DNA from: Deltaproteobacteria bacterium
GTDB taxonomy: Bacteria; Desulfobacterota_B; Binatia; UBA9968
Direction of reading: 5' to 3'
Assembly (NCBI GenBank): GCA_005879255.1
Contig: VBKY01000015.1
Span: forward strand, 1 to 18,713
Length of the DNA: 18,713 nt
Shown here: one piece after another, positions 1 to 4,873 of the stretch
Position numbering within the stretch: position 1 is the first letter of the stretch
Layout: each line of letters begins with the position of its first letter
Translations under genes and position numbers: made by a program
The notes under the pieces: generated by a model
The model's database searches: none
The model's input: only the letters and a program-made list of their open reading frames with translations
Told to the model about the DNA's origin: nothing

Positions 1-1
1 A

Positions 2-181
2 CTTTCGTTTCTCGATTGGCTCGACGATTTCCTTTATTTGCCGGAAACCCTGTACATCATCCTCTTCATCTGGTTGATCTGCTCCGGACCGGGAAGGGTC
101 AGCGTCGATGACCGGATTGCCCGCACGCTCGGGTATCAGGACGGTTCGGTTGACGGACAAAACAATTCAATTACAGGGTAA
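2..181 (+). CDS. C-terminal part of a DoxX-family membrane protein
   Basis: The reading frame is open from the window edge to a TAA at 179-181 and gives the last 59 residues. The fragment has a hydrophobic helix (LYIILFIWLICS) followed by SGPGRVSVDDRIAR. A GPGR-S-D tail after the fourth helix is typical of DoxX/DoxD-type small membrane proteins, which have roles in thiosulfate oxidation or redox balance in some members; the substrate here is unknown. The gene runs opposite to all the cassettes on its right, and its stop codon falls inside the last recombination site (R' box at 177-183). It is therefore either the flank of the integron array or a gene in a reversed cassette. The start lies outside the window. 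Family assignment is moderately sure; function is not assigned. Confidence 0.6.
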   Translation, partial: LSFLDWLDDFLYLPETLYIILFIWLICSGPGRVSVDDRIARTLGYQDGSVDGQNNSITG

Positions 182-266
182 ACGCGATGCGGCTAAGCCG
201 TGGCGAAGAAAGCGAGCCTCGAAGGCGAGCGTTTTCGACATCTGTCTTAAGCCGCGGGTTAGACGG
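177..266 (-). other. attC5, recombination site closing cassette 5
   Basis: Read on the minus strand, the site starts with R'' CCGTCTAAC (258-266), then L'' GCGGCTTAAG. It ends with L' CTTAGCCGC (189-197) and a degenerate R' GTTTACC (177-183). L'' and L' pair with one unpaired T, the extrahelical base expected in attC hairpins. R'' is exactly complementary to the GTTAGACGG at the start of the same cassette (588-596). The poor R' suggests this is the last site of the array or that the next cassette has decayed. Confidence 0.7.
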
Positions 267-288
267 CTAGTGAAAAAAAGTCTCTCGT

Positions 289-570
289 TCATACAACGCG
301 AAGCAGCTCGGCTCCGATGAAGACGGAGAAGGACGCTGCCAGAATGGCACCGGCCGGCGCGAGCACGCGAGCGCTCCACAGATAGCGCTCCGTATGGCGA
401 TCGAAATCTCGCCACAGCGCCGAGTAAACAGGCCAGCGCTGCCACGATGCCGGACGGCGCCGGTGGCTCAAGGCGCGCCACGAATCAGAAGAACTCCGCC
501 ACGCACGAACGCTCCAGTAGCACGTCAGTGCAAAACCGACTATCGAAGCGGCGAAGCTGACGTAGATCAT
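289..570 (-). CDS. Small membrane protein, cassette 5
   Basis: This predicted 93-residue protein has two hydrophobic segments. One is at residues 3-24 (IYVSFAASIVGFALTCYW) and one at about 68-88 (VLAPAGAILAASFSVFIGAEL). They are separated by an Arg/Trp-rich stretch of about 45 residues, so it is probably an inner-membrane hairpin with a basic cytoplasmic loop. I do not recognise the family. The ATG at 568-570 lies 25 bases inside the cassette, and the stop is about 20 bases before R'' of attC5. No strong Shine-Dalgarno is seen. Real-gene status rests on the fit between its ends and the cassette boundaries rather than on homology. Function is unknown. Confidence 0.6.
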   Translation of the reverse strand: MIYVSFAASIVGFALTCYWSVRAWRSSSDSWRALSHRRRPASWQRWPVYSALWRDFDRHTERYLWSARVLAPAGAILAASFSVFIGAELLRVV

Positions 571-587
571 CCGTGACTCGCTACTGA

Positions 588-884
588 CCGTCTAACGCAT
601 TAGCTGAGCGTGAGGCGAGCCGGACGCGCAGTCGGGTGATTCAATACTTCAGTTTCAAAAGGCACTGTCCATCCATTATCACAAGCTACTCGCCGGTGCG
701 CTCAAGCGCCAGACTGTGTGAAAAGTAAGCGACGGATCAGAATGACGCTCATGTTGTTCCACTTTGAAGCATAAACAAAACGGATGTAGGGATGAGATCG
801 CTAATTTTGTCATGAATATGGTATCCTTTTTCCACCGTCTCAAAAGTTTCAGAGTTTTCACACAGTCTGGCGCTGGGTTAGGTG
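588..884 (-). other. attC4, interrupted by an inverted-repeat element
   Basis: On the minus strand, R'' CACCTAAC (877-884) sits directly after the cassette 4 stop codon. R' GTTAGACGG is at 588-596 and L' CGCTCAGCTAATGC is just inside it. The matching L'' is found only when the 705-874 element is removed: the bases then read AGCGC-TTGAGCG, which pairs with CGCTCAGC and leaves one unpaired T, as in the other sites. Without the element the site would be about 130 bases, within the usual attC range. In its present form the L'' box is split and the site may fold poorly. Confidence 0.7.
705..874. mobile_element. Short inverted-repeat element (MITE-like) inside attC4
   Basis: The ends are a perfect 20-bp inverted repeat (705-724 and 855-874, core CAGACTGTGTGAAAA). 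Because the outermost GCGC is self-complementary, it can also be read as a 4-bp target duplication (706-709 and 870-873) around a 160-bp element with 15-bp terminal repeats. The interior has no transposase-sized frame; a 60-codon minus-strand frame runs across the ends and is not convincing. A non-autonomous miniature transposon derived from an insertion sequence is the best reading. The parent family is not identified. The insertion splits the L'' box of attC4. Confidence 0.6.
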
Positions 885-885
885 A

Positions 886-1311
886 CTACGTAAGAACACC
901 GGTTCGTTTCAAATACCATGCATAGACACATATCGATAGCCTTACCAACTCCCCGATGAGAATTCCGGTTAGCCAGGCGAGCGGCAAAGCAAGAAATCTT
1001 CTCCAATCTGGAATTGTTAACAAAGTGTAGCCAAGTCCAATAAGTAAGCCCGCGACGAACAGACTAACCGCAGCCTTGCGTAAGAAAATGAGAAATATGC
1101 TCGCAATAAACCACAAGCCGGTTGTGAGAAAGTCGACTATAATTATAAATTTACTGGAGTCCGGATTTCTACTGACCGGAACATCGCCTCTAATAACCGG
1201 GATGGATGCCCATAACCCCCAAATGAAAGCGTAAATGTAATAGGCTGAAATAATCCAAACTAAAATGGGTCTTTTCTTTTCACGTATGCTTTGATCAGCG
1301 ACTACGACCAT
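886..1311 (-). CDS. Four-helix membrane protein, cassette 4
   Basis: This 141-residue protein is almost entirely hydrophobic after a short charged N-terminus (SIREKKRP). Helices are visible at about residues 16-40 (ILVWIISAYYIYAFIWGLWA), 55-78 (IIIVDFLTTGLWFIASIFLIF), 80-98 (AAVSLFVAGLLIGLGYTLL) and 108-130 (ALPLAWLTGILIGELVRLSI). The ATG is at 1309-1311, 33 bases inside the cassette. The TAG at 886-888 is one base from R'' of attC4, so gene and site are tightly packed. The DNA is visibly richer in A and T than the flanking chromosomal genes, which fits a transferred cassette. The family is not recognised and the function is unknown. Confidence 0.75.
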   Translation of the reverse strand: MVVVADQSIREKKRPILVWIISAYYIYAFIWGLWASIPVIRGDVPVSRNPDSSKFIIIVDFLTTGLWFIASIFLIFLRKAAVSLFVAGLLIGLGYTLLTIPDWRRFLALPLAWLTGILIGELVRLSICVYAWYLKRTGVLT

Positions 1312-1337
1312 GAAACACTCAAATCGGAGAAGCCAGT

Positions 1338-1421
1338 CACCTAACGAATCAGTCTGAGAGGGCGAGACCAGCGAGCGCAGCGAGCAGGTCGAAGATCCTT
1401 CTCAAGCCCAATGTTAGCCAG
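1338..1421 (-). other. attC3, recombination site closing cassette 3
   Basis: On the minus strand the site reads R'' CTGGCTAAC (1413-1421), L'' GGGCTTGAGAAGG, a central segment rich in GCGAGC-type words, L' CCTCTCAGACTGA and R' GTTAGGTG (1338-1345). L'' and L' pair imperfectly around TGAGA with an extra T. R'' is complementary over 9 bases to the start of its own cassette (2030-2038). The start of the next cassette (TTAGGTG) matches that cassette's own R'' at 877-884. Confidence 0.8.
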
Positions 1422-1423
1422 TG

Positions 1424-2023
1424 TCAAAACCAAATTGCCTCCAACTGAGAAAGCAGCGCGACTCTCTGCAAACACAGCTCGATGCTACAGACCCCATAAT
1501 GACTCTTGCCGGTATCGCGGCGTTCAAGTCCGCGAGAGCAGAAAATCGATGAATCATCCGGCGAGACGCCGAAAACCTCTGAAACCCAAGCACGCGAGTA
1601 AGGCTCTGGAAGTTGTAAGCCGTCCTGTGTGATGACGCTCTCTGCCACCTGACGAGCAAGGTCAAACCTGTCTATCGATAACCAATCGCCACTGAACCCC
1701 CCGATGCCCTCTCTCTTGATAAAGCTGTTCACAGCGTAATAAATCACCGGCTGCGTCGCACTCGTGACAAGATTGTCGTAGTGAATGTCCGGAGCCGGCG
1801 TGTCAATCGGTCGGTAGACGCGTTCCGAAGTGTGCCGGAAAAATAAGCGCCGCTCAAAAACCTCTGAGGAGTATCGTTCGACCGAGGCAACAATAATACC
1901 GCTAGCCGGATTGTACACGGTCGCGAGCGGGCGAAAGTCCGGCTCAATGCCGATGGCTCGTTTGATTTCCTCCATCTCTCGCTTCAATTTTTCGACTGTC
2001 TCATTGTCAGACATCGTGTTCAT
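1424..2023 (-). CDS. Unrecognised soluble protein, cassette 3
   Basis: The reading gives about 199 residues starting MNTMSDNETVEKL. A second ATG at 2014 would give MSDNETVEKL. The longer frame reaching 2068 runs through attC2 and is rejected. The N-terminus is a short amphipathic, probably coiled-coil helix (VEKLKREMEEIKRAIGI). The rest looks like a soluble alpha/beta fold with no signal peptide or membrane segment and no motif I can name. The start is about 15-24 bases inside the cassette, and the TGA at 1424-1426 is two bases from R'' of attC3, a very compact layout typical of cassettes. Function is unknown. The last 40 residues (Cys/Arg-rich) look less orderly, so a small frame error there cannot be excluded. 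Confidence 0.7.
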   Translation of the reverse strand: MNTMSDNETVEKLKREMEEIKRAIGIEPDFRPLATVYNPASGIIVASVERYSSEVFERRLFFRHTSERVYRPIDTPAPDIHYDNLVTSATQPVIYYAVNSFIKREGIGGFSGDWLSIDRFDLARQVAESVITQDGLQLPEPYSRAWVSEVFGVSPDDSSIFCSRGLERRDTGKSHYGVCSIELCLQRVALLSQLEAIWF

Positions 2024-2029
2024 CCGAAG

Positions 2030-2084
2030 CTGGCTAACGTTCTGGGTGAGCCGCCTTGTTGGTCTCAACCCAAGGGTTAGAGCG
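2030..2084 (-). other. attC2, recombination site closing cassette 2
   Basis: This is the shortest and clearest site. On the minus strand it has R'' CGCTCTAAC (2076-2084), L'' TTGGGTTGAG, a short spacer, L' CTCACCCAG and R' GTTAGCCAG (2030-2038). L'' pairs with L' except for one unpaired T. R'' is exactly complementary to the first bases of cassette 2 at 2630-2638, and R' starts cassette 3. Confidence 0.85.
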
Positions 2085-2146
2085 ACTCCGCTACAGTCGC
2101 GCTGAGGTATGGATCGTTGCGCTCACACCTCGTTTCCTCGCGCCGG

Positions 2147-2542
2147 TCATGGCGCTACACCTTCCACGGCGAATAAACGAAACTTAGATGATTTGTCGCG
2201 GATCGGGACAACCTCCTTATAAGCTGTTGAATTGCGATACGCTTGCGCTTTTTCCATGCTATCGAACTCGAGGACGATAATTCGCTTCGGGGGTGCCCCG
2301 TCGAGTGCGACTGTCTTCCCCCCACGGACGAGGAAACGACCGCCGGTTGCCGCAAGCACAGGTGCCGCTGCATCTTGATACGTCTTGTACCCGGCTGGAT
2401 CTGTTACCTCTACTTCCGCTATCAGGTAAGCAGGCGGTGCCTTGGCTGGAATCACACCTTGCGCGGATAACATTTCGATGCTCGCGGCGCCGATTACGAC
2501 GCCGGCCAAAGACGCCAACATCAATTTGAAGTTCGTTTCCAT
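2147..2542 (-). CDS. DUF1330-family exported protein, cassette 2
   Basis: This 131-residue protein has an N-terminal hydrophobic segment (residues 5-24, FKLMLASLAGVVIGAASIEML), probably an export signal or membrane anchor. A DUF1330 ferredoxin-like fold follows: AYLIAEVEVTDPAGYKTYQDAAAPVLAATGGRFLVRGG, then IIVLEFDSMEKAQAYRNSTAYKEVVPIRD. DUF1330 proteins are small dimeric alpha/beta-barrel-like domains of unknown catalytic role. The start at 2540-2542 is chosen because GGGGAGG lies five bases upstream; an ATG at 2614 in the same frame lacks a comparable site. The leader inside the cassette is about 95 bases, longer than in the other cassettes. The stop lies about 60 bases before attC2. The family call is secure; function and substrate are unknown. 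Confidence 0.85.
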   Translation of the reverse strand: METNFKLMLASLAGVVIGAASIEMLSAQGVIPAKAPPAYLIAEVEVTDPAGYKTYQDAAAPVLAATGGRFLVRGGKTVALDGAPPKRIIVLEFDSMEKAQAYRNSTAYKEVVPIRDKSSKFRLFAVEGVAP

Positions 2543-2629
2543 GTATACCTCCCCTTCGTTAACGTCACTTACCTCATGCCACAAGAAGGGATTTGTGCCC
2601 ACGACACGCACCATGGCGCTGGTTGTGTG

Positions 2630-2694
2630 CGCTCTAACGCAAAGCTCAGCCGTCGCGCTTTTCAGCGATAGGTCTGAAGCGGAAAGTTAGACGT
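2630..2694 (-). other. attC1, recombination site closing cassette 1
   Basis: On the minus strand the site has R'' ACGTCTAAC (2686-2694), L'' CCGCTTCAGA, a central GAAAAGC loop region, L' GGCTGAGC and R' GTTAGAGCG (2630-2638). GCTTCAG pairs with CTGAGC leaving one T unpaired. The site begins five bases after the stop of the substrate-binding protein gene. Confidence 0.8.
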
Positions 2695-2699
2695 GACTG

Positions 2700-3689
2700 T
2701 CACTTGATCACCTTGTCCGCTCGGTACAGCACCGACTGCGGAATCGTGAGACCGATCTGCTTTGCCGCTTTTAAATTGATCACCAACTCAAACCTGGTCG
2801 GCTGCTCCACGGGTAGATCGGCTGGCTTGGCGCCTTTGAGAATCTTGTCCACATATGTAGCGGCGCGCCGGTCCAAGTCGGTATAGCTCACGCTGTAACT
2901 CATAAGCCCGCCGTCTTCCACATATTCTCGCCGGTAGTACGTCACAGGCAGCCGGCTCTTTAGCGCTAGGTTTGCAATCTGTGTACGGTGATCAGCAAGG
3001 ACGCCGGATACCAGCACGAGGAGTGCGTCAGCACGCGCCTTGGTTGCGGCTCGGAATGCAGTCTCAATATCCTTGGGATCTAGTATGTCCAGGTATTGAA
3101 GCTTCACCCCGAACGCTCCTGCAGCGAGTTCTGTCTCTTTTACCAATTGTGCGTTGCCCGGCCAGGTCGAAGTTCCCAGGACGGCCACGCGGGAGAGCTT
3201 GGGAACGATCTCTTTCAGAAACTCCAGTTGTTTTCCGGTTAGCTCCGGGGCAAGCGTGGACAAGCCAGTAATGTTCCCGCCGGGACGCGCAAGACTCGCG
3301 ACGAATCCGTTTCCAACAGGATCGCTATCAAACGCCATCACAATGGGAATCGTAGCAGTTGCCTCCTTGGCGGAACGGGTTGCTACTGGACCACATGTGA
3401 CGATGACGTCTACCTTGAGACGCACTAGCTCGGCCGCAAGATCAGGCAGCCGAGCGATTTTTCCCTCAGCCCACCGATACTCTAAGGCAATGTTCTTCCC
3501 TTCAATGTAGCCAAGCTCGTTCAGGCCCTGTCGGAATGCTTCCGTCCGAGCCAGGAGAGAGGAAGGGCGGGTAGGACATAGGTATCCTATCCGCGGAACT
3601 TTCTTCGGCTGCTGGGCAGCGGCGGTGAACGCGGCGGCGAGGATGAAAAGGATGATGGGTGCGATGAAGGGGAGCCTATCGTTAATCAT
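2700..3689 (-). CDS. ABC transporter substrate-binding protein (PF04392 type), cassette 1
   Basis: From the chosen ATG the protein has 329 residues. An N-terminal signal peptide (MINDRLPFIAPIILFILAAA, likely cleaved after FTAAA) is followed by the periplasmic fold of the ABC_sub_bind family: RIGYL, then FRQGLNELGYIEGKNIALEYRWAEG, LVRLKVDVIVTCG, IPIVMAFDSDPVGNGFVASLARPGGNITGLS, and DKILKGAKPADLPVEQPTRFELVINLKAAKQIGLTIPQS near the end. These are standard landmarks of the family. Starts at 3716 and 3755 in the same frame would only add a polar extension before the signal peptide. Relatives bind aromatic acids, amino acids or thiamine-like ligands; the ligand here is unknown. No permease or ATPase gene is adjacent, so it is an orphan carried as a cassette, an unusually large cassette gene. 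Confidence 0.85.
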   Translation of the reverse strand: MINDRLPFIAPIILFILAAAFTAAAQQPKKVPRIGYLCPTRPSSLLARTEAFRQGLNELGYIEGKNIALEYRWAEGKIARLPDLAAELVRLKVDVIVTCGPVATRSAKEATATIPIVMAFDSDPVGNGFVASLARPGGNITGLSTLAPELTGKQLEFLKEIVPKLSRVAVLGTSTWPGNAQLVKETELAAGAFGVKLQYLDILDPKDIETAFRAATKARADALLVLVSGVLADHRTQIANLALKSRLPVTYYRREYVEDGGLMSYSVSYTDLDRRAATYVDKILKGAKPADLPVEQPTRFELVINLKAAKQIGLTIPQSVLYRADKVIK

Positions 3690-3764
3690 TTCGCTTCTTT
3701 TTGCCCAAACTCGCATGAGTCTCGCTCTAGAACTAGATTCGCTGTCTGACGCCATTCTCGTAAA

Positions 3765-3826
3765 GTCTAACTATTAAGTGAGCCGTTTAGGCCGCGCGGT
3801 TGGTGGCCGCCTATCCCAAACAGCTC
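3765..3826 (-). other. First recombination site of the array (attI or attC remnant)
   Basis: R' GTTAGAC (3765-3771) begins cassette 1. Just upstream on the minus strand, CCTAAACGGCTC (3780-3791) pairs with GAGCTGTTTGGG (3815-3826) over 10 of 12 positions. No convincing R'' box is seen beyond the outer arm. It could be what is left of attI next to the integrase, or of an attC fused to the truncated integrase by a deletion. Confidence 0.5.
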
Positions 3827-4070
3827 TACATGATTTGCGAGGTTCCGCCATTTCCACAGGATGCCGCTTGTTATGAAAAAATATGAACCGCCTGATCCAG
3901 TGAACATATGTCTCTTCGGTTCTCGGACTATAGTGCCGCGTACGAATGGCTTGTCGGATTTGATCCAGCAACCTAGGTTTTGCTGCTGAAGCAAGGGCGC
4001 TGGCCGTTAGCGCTGCCGAGCTCGCAGCGGTTCGGTCTCGATTCAGTCGGTCAATCTTGGTGGGTTCCAT
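3774..4070 (-). pseudogene. intI: Truncated integron integrase, N-terminal fragment
   Basis: The 98-residue frame contains the N-terminal DNA-binding (SAM-like) domain of an integron tyrosine recombinase at residues 34-73: LLDQIRQAIRTRHYSPRTEE then TYVHWIRRFIFFHNKRHPVE. This matches the IntI pattern LLDQVR-IR-HYS-RTE-AYV-W-FI-FH--RHP. After about residue 76 the sequence loses similarity and runs through the first recombination site to a stop. The catalytic domain with its R-H-R-Y residues and the integron-specific patch are absent. The start has a good Shine-Dalgarno, CGGAGG at 4077-4082, six bases upstream, and a promoter with a LexA-like operator. It reads in the same direction as the cassettes, the reversed arrangement reported in some spirochaetes, planctomycetes and Chlorobi; in class 1 integrons intI is divergent. 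The fragment cannot be an active recombinase. Confidence 0.8.
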
Positions 4071-4107
4071 GTGGCACCTCCGTAGGCAGGGTTAGAGTCA
4101 GATAGGC

Positions 4108-4136
4108 CCTATACTGAAAATAGATTCAGTATTCAA
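4108..4136 (-). promoter_or_regulatory. Promoter of the integrase fragment
   Basis: On the minus strand, TTGAAT (4131-4136) and TATAGG (4108-4113) are separated by exactly 17 bases, each matching the sigma-70 consensus at 4 of 6 positions. The predicted transcript start is about 30 bases before the CGGAGG ribosome site of intI. With the truncated integrase in the same orientation as the array, this promoter could also transcribe cassette genes. Confidence 0.55.
4111..4132. promoter_or_regulatory. LexA-box-like operator in the intI promoter
   Basis: A perfect 8-bp inverted repeat, ATACTGAA-N6-TTCAGTAT, contains the CTG-N10-CAG core of proteobacterial LexA boxes and fills the space between -35 and -10. 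SOS control of intI by LexA is established for class 1 and Vibrio integrons. The outer bases TA-CTG...CAG-TA also match. No lexA gene is present to compare, so identity of the repressor is inference. Confidence 0.55.
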
Positions 4137-4158
4137 GCAGTTTTTGAAATGCAGATCG

Positions 4159-4184
4159 GATGGGCTAAAGGTGGGTGGCCCATC
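4159..4184. other. Perfect 7-bp inverted repeat between thiE and intI
   Basis: GATGGGC (4159-4165) and GCCCATC (4178-4184) can form a 7-bp stem with a 12-base loop downstream of thiE. There is no T-tract on either strand after the stem, so it is not a convincing intrinsic terminator, though it could be a processing or pausing hairpin. Confidence 0.3.
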
Positions 4185-4237
4185 TTAAGAAGCTCGGAAG
4201 GAGATTCGAAATTCACTTTGTTGTCATTGAACAGCGT

Positions 4238-4867
4238 TTAGACCGCGGAACGGCTGGTGAGAATGCGTTTAGTCTTAGCCGTGATGTCATCAGCTCCCAA
4301 AATATCGCTGATGATCGCCGCCGAGTCGGCGCCGGCTTGCCAGACTTGCTGGACGTTTTGTTCGTTGATGCCGCCGATGGCGACGATGGGAAGTTTTACC
4401 GCCGCGCGGATTTTACGGAGCATGTCGACACCTCGCGCGGCATAGCCGGTGTCTTTGGTCGTCGTGCCGAACATGGGCCCGAAGCCGATATAGTCGGCGC
4501 CGTTCCGCTCGGCTTCTTGAGCTTGTTCGACGTTGTGGGTCGAAATGCCAACGAGTTTCGCCGCCATCAGTTTTCTTCCTACCGCAAGTGGCAAGTCTTC
4601 CTGGCCTAAGTGAACGCCGTCCGCATGGCACGCCAGAGCGATATCGACACGGTCGTTGACGATCAACTTGCATCCATGTGTCCGCGTCTCTGCGCGCGCT
4701 CGTTGCGCGAGCTGAAAAAAATCGCTGGGGGCCATGGTTTTGACACGAAGTTGAAGAATGGCGGCGCCGCCTTCGAGCAGGTCGCGCAATACCGATTCTG
4801 GAGCACGGTCCTTGGTTTGTGCCGGATCGAGGATGGCGTAGAGCGGCGGCAGGACGAGGGATGGCAT
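4238..4867 (-). CDS. thiE: Thiamine-phosphate synthase
   Basis: ThiE joins hydroxymethylpyrimidine diphosphate and thiazole phosphate to make thiamine monophosphate in the cytoplasm. The protein has 209 residues, the usual size for a single-domain ThiE. Visible landmarks of the TIM barrel are YAILDP (residue 9 on), ILQLRVK, LIVNDRVDIALACHADGVHL then GQEDLPL, VGISTHN, GADYIGFGPMFGTTTKD and LPIVAIGGINEQNV. The loop GPMFGTTTK binds the pyrophosphate/thiazole substrates in the family. It starts 6 bases after the ntrC stop with no clear Shine-Dalgarno, so it is probably translated from the ntrBC message. No other thi gene is in the window, and its link to a nitrogen-type regulator is unusual. Confidence 0.95.
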   Translation of the reverse strand: MPSLVLPPLYAILDPAQTKDRAPESVLRDLLEGGAAILQLRVKTMAPSDFFQLAQRARAETRTHGCKLIVNDRVDIALACHADGVHLGQEDLPLAVGRKLMAAKLVGISTHNVEQAQEAERNGADYIGFGPMFGTTTKDTGYAARGVDMLRKIRAAVKLPIVAIGGINEQNVQQVWQAGADSAAIISDILGADDITAKTKRILTSRSAV

Positions 4868-4873
4868 GAATTC

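Larger units (their letters stand above)
183..3770 (-). mobile_element. Integron gene-cassette array, five cassettes
   Basis: Taking the crossover as G^TT in each R' box, the cassettes are 2638-3770, 2038-2637, 1345-2037, 596-1344 and 183-595, all transcribed on the minus strand. At each junction, the bases beginning the next cassette are complementary to the R'' box ending that same cassette: GTTAGAGCG/CGCTCTAAC, GTTAGCCAG/CTGGCTAAC, GTTAGGTG/CACCTAAC, GTTAGACGG/CCGTCTAAC, and GTTAGACTT/ACGTCTAAC for the first cassette (7 of 9). Genes start within about 15-95 bases of the cassette edge and mostly stop just before R''. This is the signature of cassettes that circularised through their own attC. 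A truncated integrase lies directly upstream, so the array may now be static or moved only in trans. Confidence 0.85.

Noticed and set aside
108..320. 70-codon plus-strand frame rich in Arg and Lys
   Set aside because: It overlaps the DoxX tail in another frame and runs through attC5; the composition is that of structured non-coding DNA.
679..861. 60-codon minus-strand frame inside the inverted-repeat element
   Set aside because: It crosses one end of the element and has no transposase motif, so it is more likely chance.
177..2694. Spacers considered as CRISPR or REP-type repeats
   Set aside because: The spacers differ in length and sequence and share only the R/L boxes; they are placed after genes, which fits attC and not CRISPR or REP.
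4159..4184. Hairpin considered as the thiE terminator
   Set aside because: The stem is perfect but neither strand has a T-tract after it, so it is kept only as an inverted repeat.
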